DNA of 64,000 nt from contig JAFKAC010000012.1 in assembly GCA_025766275.1 (NCBI GenBank), positions 62,001 through 126,000 on the forward strand, in the 5' to 3' direction. The notes under the pieces were generated by a model, which saw only the letters and a program-made list of their open reading frames with translations, was not told where the DNA came from and made no database searches. Shown piece by piece: positions 57,105 through 64,000 of this stretch. Both the position numbers and the translations under genes were made by a program. Origin of the DNA: Lactarius indigo. Lineage: Eukaryota > Basidiomycota > Agaricomycetes > Russulales > Russulaceae. Every line of letters begins with the position of its first letter. Positions within the stretch are counted from its first letter, which is position 1.

Positions 57105-57640
57105 GTTTCAACGCATCGATAATAAGGAACACCGGGCCCTATGTAGTAAGTTGGGTATATCGCTCAAGATTATAGGAGTGCCTCTTCGGTTGGCTCCCGG
57201 AAACCGTCGCCACGCTTTGAATACAAATCATGGAGAACCTTGCGAGTGTTGGAGTAGAAGGCAAGTTGGATCAAAAGCGAGGACAGCAGGTTGCGAACGC
57301 GTCTCTTCTGGAGATCACCAGGCTTCAGAATAAAAGTAGACGATGGTGGCTGATGCCATCTTTGCATTGCTCCCCGTAAGTTCTCTATGACCGCGGAGCT
57401 GCTCGTAGGCGCAAGTGAGTTAAGTACCCAATAGTGGCTGAGTTAACGGGCCAAATACGGAAGGATGGTTTTACCGGCGCCAGCTTTGGATCAAAGACAT
57501 CAACAGTAACGGAGTCATTAGGACGAGAAGCCACTTACATCTCCCATGTACCAAGAACAGTGTGCCCTTGCGTTTCTGTTCATCTAAGTCGTTGTTGTCG
57601 TCCTTCCTCTTGACGAGGTCAGATCTCTCTACTTTCCCGT
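57105..57640 (-). pseudogene. Truncated NACHT gene copy
   Basis: This duplicate of the 5' part of the NACHT gene at 42.8-45.6 kb contains the FDEWKRKG-like exon, the acceptor and P-loop (GAGKTIL), then KRRVRNLLSSLLIQLAFYSNT and SKRGDGFREPTEEALL. It ends with the Walker B block, which is already altered. Homology stops at about 57105, directly after the counterpart of VIDALNEA. It lacks everything downstream and has internal changes that break the frame. Confidence 0.75.
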
Positions 57641-58849
57641 CTGAGAGAGAAAGTCGCGGAATTAGGGAGAGCGACGATGATAAAGGGGCCGCAGTGACCA
57701 GTGTGCGGAGCAGAGTCCATGTGAGTCCGAAGTCGAGAGAGATTCCACCAGGGTTGAAGGGTCAAAGGAGGCATGGGGCGTACGAGACATGGAGACGATC
57801 GAGATAGGACGGTAAGACACGAGTGACGAATGCATTCGGGATCACGAAAAGAGCTGATAGGCAGAGACCTGAGGTAGGTAAACGACGGCGCGCGCACTAA
57901 AATACAAAACTAGAAAAATTAGGATGAAAGAAAGCAATCGCACTTTCGCTGAACCAAGAGCGGCGAAACCGAGGTGACCGTCGAGTGGAGCTGGGTATCG
58001 AAACAACGATGGGTGAGTGTCGAGATTAGGGTAAAGAGACTCGACAACTTCAAAGGAAGAGACGAGGGGGATGCGACTCGGACGTTGATGACAGGGGAGT
58101 CGATGGACAAAAAAAGGCAGCATGAAGCGCGGGCGGCCTTGAAACAGTGGCCTTAGAGTCGTTTGCGAGGGAAAAACCGGCGGTGTCTATGATGCGATCC
58201 GATGGCGAGAATGAGCGACAGAGATGGGTGAGGAAGCGTGATGGTGTGTAGTACAGTAGATGGTGGGACGCAGTGGGAATCCGAATCCGGAATAGCATTC
58301 AAAGGCGATCCCGATGGCCGAAAGACCGACGAGCGGCGGTTTCGGGTCTAGCGCCCGAGGATCCTTCACTCTTTTTTTTTTTTTGGATCCATTTTTATTC
58401 CGGGTTGCGTACCAGAGATACAGACCGGTCGTGTCGAGTACCAAACACATTTAGGAAACACAGTAAATAGAGGTGCCCGAGTCGTAAATGCGTGACCGAA
58501 ACCGAGAACCACAACAAGAAGGATACACAAACCTCCGTAGAGGGGATGGGTTAATCGTTCGGAGACAAGTCAAGTAGTAGGGTCCGTAGGCCGGATGAAA
58601 GAAAAAGGTGAAAAGACCTTACGCGTCACAGTTACCTAGTCAGGTTCAGGTGGCACTTAGGGTAGGGCGGACCGGATTCCGGACATGAAGCAGCGCGGGA
58701 CCCTTGGAGGAAGCGCAGGAGACGATTGGCGCCGTCCAGGGTGGAGAAAAGGGCGGTGTAAGGAAAAAGACGGTGGACAGGCAAAAAGGCAGTGCTGAGG
58801 ATGCCCGATGAAATGCGTGATGATAAGAAGGATCCTTCACTCACTGGTG
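57641..58849. other. 5' flank of the truncated NACHT copy
   Basis: The start matches the NACHT gene's 5' flank. The remainder has no recognised gene. A T run of about 14 lies at 58371-58384. Confidence 0.45.
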
Positions 58850-59085
58850 ACCGGTGACCCACATTCGCACCGGATTTGGCCAATGATAGGTGCGCAGTTC
58901 CCATATCTTCATCGTACCACTACAGTACAGTACTGCATAATGGGAGCGATACCATGAAGCACTTCCATTTTCCATGAGTACCGCATTACCTGTCCTTGGT
59001 GGTATTGCGTACTAGGCTGCCATTTGTCCCACCCATCACCCTCTTCCGGGATCCCATATTCCCATTCTTTCAGACCTTCAACATC
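58850..59085 (+). repeat. Dispersed repeat block, copy 3
   Basis: It has the same ordered landmarks as 45771-46075 and 47640-47860 (TTTGGCCAATGATAGG, CACTTCCATTTTCCA, TACCTGTCCTTGGT, CCCATTCTTTCAGA). Here it lies 300 bp upstream of the intact-looking small membrane protein gene. Confidence 0.65.
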
Positions 59086-59383
59086 GAGCTCAGGGGACGC
59101 ACAGAAGAGTGATCACAACGCAACCTGTGTCTCTCGAATACCTTGCGATCCCGCTGTAATCCATGAGCTTAGGCGTCAAAGTACCCCACTGCGACCTCCA
59201 CCAGCACCGCATGACCCAGCCACATGCATCGATAAAATTCGTGTACGCCTCCAGTCTATGGCGTGTGTCCCTGGGCTGTGTATAGAGGCAGTGCGAAGCC
59301 AGTAAGGTTATAACAATCGCCCCGTTCCCAGGACATCCCAATAACCCTTGATCGTACCAGCCCCATCCACTCAACCAAGTTAG

Positions 59384-60172
59384 ATGTCAGTTAACGTGGG
59401 TCGCGATGGCGCATACCTCTCGGGCTCAGCCTCCCAGGGGGCGTCATCGTCGAGCCTGAGGCAGGGTTCAGCCGCGAAGTAAGTGCCACATGGCAGTTCT
59501 GTTCTGCTGCCCACGCAATTGAAGCCCTACACTCCAACTTGAAGCTTGAACCATCGTTCACCTTCGGTACATCCGAACAATGACCAAGGAGATGGTCCCT
59601 CGGCGGGGATAAGGGATCCGCCGCCTCCACTCGGAGTCAAACTCACTTGCTACAGACTACTCAATGTGACGATTGGAATCATTTTGGTTGCTTTAACGGC
59701 TGTCTTTGCCTACAAGAACATCACGATTGCAGTAGCGACAGTCGGTTTGTTTTCGGGGCTGTCTACAATTGGGTGAGGCGGTGCTTCCTCTCATGGCTGT
59801 TCAGAAGCGCTCACCGCAATCCGATGGGGTTGAGGTTATACTGGGTCGGCCTGTATGAACGGAGACCTGAGCGGAATTGGTTCTTTCAAGACGATTTGGT
59901 GCCACCCATCGTTAGAGGAGGTGAGCCCTGCTTTCTATATGGTGCCGGAATTGATGCGAATGAATAAACGCGCAGTTACAAGGGCTCCGTCCTTTCTCTG
60001 GGACGTGGTCGTCCTTCATCCATTCATCTCTATATCTTTACTTGGTGCCTGCTTCCCGCTGGCCCGCTATTTGCCAGATTGGGGCACGGCTATTGTCAGT
60101 ATTGGCCTCACATTACCCGTCGTGGTCATCCTTATGGGTTTGGTTGTTGGGGCCACCTCGAAGCGCAAGTAG
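59384..60172 (+). CDS. Small multi-pass membrane protein of unknown function
   Basis: Exon 1 (59384-59478) encodes MSVNVGRDGAYLSGSASQ and a Ser-rich run, and ends at a GTAAGT donor. Exon 2 (from about 59587) encodes PPPPLGVKLTCYRLLNVTIG with a membrane helix (IILVALTAVFAY, then TIAVATVGLFSGLSTIG). Exon 3 encodes LRLYWVGLYERRPERNWFFQDDLVPP. The last exon encodes two more helices (VVVLHPFISISLLGACFPLA and IVSIGLTLPVVVILMGLVVG) and ends SKRK-stop. The basic C-terminus and four or so helices suggest a membrane protein. It is duplicated in part at 49.2 kb and 48.1 kb. The junctions into the final exon are approximate. Confidence 0.6.
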
Positions 60173-61077
60173 TTACATACTCGATATTCAGTATTCATTG
60201 CGACTGGGAATCGGGCTTGAAGTGAAAAATATGGGGAACAACCCGCCATTGGGAACGACCGTATGGATTGTCATACAAAATTTATTTGTACGCAACAACA
60301 TCCACTCACGTACCGAGTCAACAGGTGAGCATCACGTAACCGAAGTTGGAAAGGTTGAGACGAGCAGTCGCCTTGGACGAACGTGAGAAGTAGTAGACCA
60401 GCACACTCGTAGGCTTGGAGGCAGCCGCCGCTGGGAGTAAGATAGGGGCGGATGATCGGGCTTCAGTTACTAGGCTGACATATCGTGGGAAGGGGAAGGG
60501 TGGTCATTTTAGGAGCAGGAAAAGTGTCCGGCGCAGGAGCAGGACATGTCTACCATGTTGCCTGAAGCGGGAGATAATGACGGAGGTCCCGAGGTAACGC
60601 CGATCATTGGGAATAATGCAGGAGAGACGGAGGATTGCCACGGGTACCTGTGTCATCTGTGTTACGGTTTGTCTCAATGTGGGGGCATTCGCACGTGATG
60701 CGCTGTTCTTTAACGGGAGGCGCATGGTTCGCGACAGATTGACGTGGCTACTCGTCAGGTAGGGTCCCTGCGGATATCAGATAAAAGAGTAAAATACGTG
60801 AAGGAGAATACAAGTTGCGATTTGAGAGAGTTGAGACAGTGTTACTTGTGGTGGTAACGATTTGTTGCGGCTGTGACGCCTCAGTCCTCTCACCGCCATC
60901 CGTTTCCCTTTATATAAGAGAAATTCAGATGCATTTCGATCACAAAATGACCACAGTAGGCAGTTGATCTGACCAGCACTGAGCGGCCACCGAAGTACTG
61001 GACTTCAGTGTATCGTTTAGAGTAAATTACCCATTTCTGGATAACAACGTTGGACGTTAGATCCACGTGCCATGAGG
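60173..61077. other. Spacer without a recognised gene
   Basis: No recognised gene or repeat, apart from the 3' flank of the membrane protein gene. Confidence 0.45.
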
Positions 61078-61275
61078 TCTGTGTTGTGAACACATGACTC
61101 ATCCGTTAACCTGTGACTCGCAGATATTATTAAGACGACGCGCAAGCCTGTGTATTATAGGTATTCCGAGATTGTTTCCCTTCTCATGTCTCAGATATGC
61201 TCCTGTAGGAATAGGAGAGGGCCGCGTCAGCGTGACACGCAAGCGTAGTAGCTCATGTATTTAAACTAGTGGTGT
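61078..61275 (-). mobile_element. Partial LTR related to the solo LTR at 39.2 kb
   Basis: The minus strand reads TTTAAATACAT, GACGCGGCC, CTCGGAATACCTATAATACACAGGC and ends GTTCACAACA. It matches 39270-39470 over about 200 bp. The outer half (U3) is not recognisable, so this is a truncated LTR. Confidence 0.5.
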
Positions 61276-61959
61276 CTGTAACGTCGTCACGACGTTAGCT
61301 CGACTTGAGCACGAGATGGCAGTAACAACTTAGCGATATGACAATTTGGCCAACTTGAAGATGCGGAGGTCCAAGCCCTTGCTTTAGTGAATACACGAAG
61401 GTACACTAGCAAGTCGAATACTCTAGTCACGAACGGAGTCGGACAACTTCTGCGAGATAGAGACGAGAGAGAGAAAGAGAGAACAAGTGACGATTCATGT
61501 CACGGACGCTCTATTTTTACCTTATTTTTCTGTATTTTTATGGATTTATTTGGTGGAGATATGAGACTCCAACGTTGCGCTCAAACATCCAAGTCCTTAT
61601 CATTAGATATGATAAGATGGTCAGTCACGTGATACCAACATGTGCACCTATGAGCACGTGACCGTGGGATAGTAACTTCCTTATCGGATGTTACCTCTTT
61701 AGGTCACCTTCCTCATTAGTACAGTAGTTTCTCATTGGACGATAAGCAGGGAACATTCTAGATAGTTCTAGACTACGTTGTCATAAGGGTTGTGACTCAT
61801 AGATAAGGACACGTCATTGTTCTGTCAGCGTTAATGACTATGCATCAGTCAGCACAATAGATAACGCTATTAATAGACACGACGCGTCAGCAGCTGACTC
61901 ATTACTATTACCCATACATTTAGTAACAAAGTTCAGTAGTAATTCGAACTCAGCTGCAG
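61276..61959. other. AT-rich flank of the retrotransposon
   Basis: No gene. It contains CACGTGA-type palindromes at about 61625-61662. The left end of the 5' LTR of the element that follows probably lies in this stretch, but it cannot be fixed without the 3' LTR. Confidence 0.4.
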
Positions 61960-61986
61960 CAGTATATATAAACCCTCATGTAGCGT

Positions 61987-62094
61987 CCTGAGTGGAACCA
62001 ACTTGTCCTCTTGGTTCTCCACTCAGGTGCGCATTTCCTTGTACTTTCCCTTACCTTCTCCAATGTTAACTTGTCCTCTTGGTTCTCCACTCAG
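61987..62094. repeat. 27-bp direct repeat and hairpin in the retrotransposon leader
   Basis: AACTTGTCCTCTTGGTTCTC (first 20 bp of the unit) begins perfect 27-bp copies at 62000-62026 and 62068-62094. The first copy also forms a hairpin with the bases before it: CCTGAGTGG..ACCAA pairs with TTGGT..CCACTCAGG (61987-62027). Confidence 0.8.
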
Positions 62095-62512
62095 CGTGCC
62101 TCTGCGTGATCACCTTGCCTTTGACCTTGTATAAAGGTCTCACGTGTGCATATTCTCCGCAGTGACTGTACGTTCGGCGCGTGACTTGTCTCCGCGTTAG
62201 GCTTGGGTGTATACCAGTTCAGTTCACTTACCTTCACCTTGGTCTAGTTGTACGCGATAAGTCATACCGCTACATTAGGACAAGTTCTTCTTTCACACGC
62301 CCCTTCTCTTACCGGCGTTTTCCTTTTACCCTTCTAGGTGGTTGACGACCACAAGTCCCTTGTGTCACACACCTCACTCTTTGCCTGTGGACCTTCGTAC
62401 GCAGAATCTGCGCTATCTTGGTACAACTCTATTGTCCGTAAAGTCGGCATAGATTGTGCTTGCCTATAGGCGTTCTATCTGGTCATCAGTAGAACGTTTG
62501 GGTACTGCTTGC

Positions 62513-64000
62513 AGAACTGGTCACCACGCCAGATAAGCTGCAAGTGGAGGAGAAGCCTGCCAGGCCTAGCCTGCGACAGCTGTACGCGAAGTAAACAGAA
62601 AAGTTTGAGAGCGCTTCGGTGTGAGAGGCAGCCAACAGGTCGAGGAGACTGCGGCAGACAGCCTTGTGTTCTTGCACAAATTTATTACCCCATTCCTGAG
62701 TGTTCCGTTATCGCCGCAGCCTCGCGCAGTGTGAAACATCACTGTGTATTGGTCTTGCTTGATCGGACTCTCCAATCACCTTCGACTTAGCGCTTCGCGG
62801 TCGTCGTAACACGTCGTCATATATTACCACCTTCCCCATTTTTCAAACTGCCTCGCATATTTGCGAACGTTCGTCAGCGTCTTCGACGTATCTTCCAGAG
62901 GAGACAGGAAACAGTCCTTCCCGTTCCAGCGCCCCCATCACCCCCACGTTCACATTTCACTCCAAATTTAGCCTCTGCTTCGGCATCGCTACACGTTCAG
63001 GGAGCAGATCGATCGTCCACCGATCCAATCCCTTCACCCCGTTTCGCATCTCCAACTCCGACAGCAGCTTCGGAGCATTCTTACCACTCGGCGCACTCCT
63101 CCTCCAACGAGACACTCGTTGACGACCCCCAAGCACCCCCTGTAGTTTATCAGCAAGAAATCTTTGCTGGTGAAGAAGTCCACTACAGGTTCTCTCTAGA
63201 AGGCGAACCACAGAACGACGCGGAAGCATACATCCGCGCCATCTTTTACAACAGAGATTTCCGTTTCGCCCTCTTAGAACTTCACGGAGCATTTGGCCTT
63301 GTTGCAGGCACTCCCTTCACCGTCCCTCAGCTGATCGCCTTTGCGGCAGCACTAGTTCCCGAACTTTCTCCTCCCCCATCCGTCCACTCCCACGATAGCT
63401 CCCAAAGGGAAACAGAGAGCAGCGCAAGCTCAAGCTCAGTATCCCACAGGAGTAACATCCAAGTACAGAACGATCCTCTCTAAAGAAGAAAAAGAGTGGA
63501 TCAAGAACTTCGATAACTGGGACAACTTCGACGAAGACGAACAGCTTCGCCTCATTGAAGATAGACGGGAGTCGATTAAAAAGTACAAGGAAAGAAAGAG
63601 ACAAGACGAATTAGATAAGATGTCCGCCGCCGCCGCTGCTCCACCAACACCCACCGCTCCTGCTCCGCCCCCAACTCTTAACGACTGCTTGCGCCTTATA
63701 AGTGATTTAGGCCAAGTAGTCGGTATACTTACACAAAAGGTCACGGACCTGACCGCACAGGTTTCAGCAACCGCGGCCAAGCCCAGCACCAAACACAAGG
63801 AAGTAGTGGCCCGTCCCAAAGCCTGGGATGGGAAAGGCAACTCCACAGATGCCCGTCACTTCCTTGCAGCCTTCCATAATTGGGCAGGCTCACAGCAGGA
63901 CGCTATGAATACCTGGGACCCGGCCCAGGGCATGTACTTCCGGGCAGAAGACCGCTGGATTATGGCGGTTCTCAACCTTATGGAAGGGGAAGCCAAGTCA
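62513..64000 (+). pseudogene. Retrotransposon gag gene, decayed and incomplete at the window edge
   Basis: The frame starting near 62513 (LVTTPDKLQVEEKPARPSLR) continues through two in-frame stops, TAA at 62592-62594 and TGA at 62622-62624. The acidic linker ETLVDDPQAPPVVYQQEIF follows, and a frameshift lies near 63365. After it the frame stays open to the window end, with KEEKEWIKNFDNWDNFDED, a coiled segment (LISDLGQVVGILTQKVTDLT) and ARHFLAAFHNWAG. That last region is typical of the retrotransposon gag core. Both stops are one C-to-T change from a sense codon (CAA, CGA). Confidence 0.65.

Larger units (their letters stand above)
61960..64000 (+). mobile_element. 5' part of a Ty3/Gypsy-type LTR retrotransposon (runs off the window)
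   Basis: A TATATATAAA promoter (about 61963) is followed by a leader with a 27-bp direct repeat and then a gag gene. No pol, protease or integrase lies in the window, so the superfamily assignment rests on the gag-like protein only. The 5' LTR border and the primer-binding site were not identified. Confidence 0.6.

Noticed and set aside
61625..61670. CACGTGA palindromes considered as regulatory sites like those of the amidases
   Set aside because: They lack the fused TGASTCA half and sit in retrotransposon flank sequence. More likely part of an LTR.
1..64000. tRNA and rRNA genes
   Set aside because: Scanning by eye for tRNA arm patterns gave no convincing cloverleaf, and no rRNA-like stretch was seen. 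A covariance-model search would settle it.

Overview
The window looks like nuclear DNA of an agaricomycete fungus, most likely a Ceratobasidiaceae/Rhizoctonia-type species. That assignment is an inference, not a database match. The genes are cut by many 50-60 bp GT-AG introns. The gene set is basidiomycete in character: DUF6593 proteins, NoxA, a GH92 mannosidase, a NACHT-ankyrin protein, tandem FAD-linked oxidases, and a Ty3/Gypsy-type gag at the right edge.

Layout. 0.4-9.9 kb: a tandem duplication of an O-methyltransferase plus a convergent amidase. Both methyltransferase copies are damaged and the second lacks its N-terminal part. 10-11.4 kb: a MaoC-type enoyl-CoA hydratase 2. 12.7-15.4 kb: two DUF6593 paralogues. 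17.4-27.7 kb: three tandem secreted FAD-linked oxidases (PCMH plus BBE domains), with a third, inverted and broken amidase between copies 2 and 3. 28.4-31.2 kb: NoxA, with a possible small divergent gene. 31.7-35.4 kb: a secreted GH92 alpha-mannosidase. 36.8-60.2 kb: a mosaic of duplicated fragments of a P-type Ca2+-ATPase, a small membrane protein and a NACHT protein, with LTR and MITE-like relics. It includes one nearly full ATPase whose key catalytic residues are substituted and one long NACHT-ankyrin gene. 61-64 kb: LTR relics and the start of a decayed gag gene running off the window.

How the genes may work together. The methyltransferase, amidases, hydratase and FAD oxidases could form a specialised-metabolism neighbourhood. 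All three amidase copies carry the same composite TGASTCACGTG site about 160-190 bp upstream. No backbone synthase is visible, so this is only a hypothesis. NoxA and GH92 look like ordinary housekeeping or secreted functions.

Caveat. Many otherwise conserved coding regions contain single-base indels, including one in NoxA. Some 'pseudogenes' may therefore reflect consensus errors rather than real decay. Exon boundaries were worked out by eye from splice sites and frame continuity.
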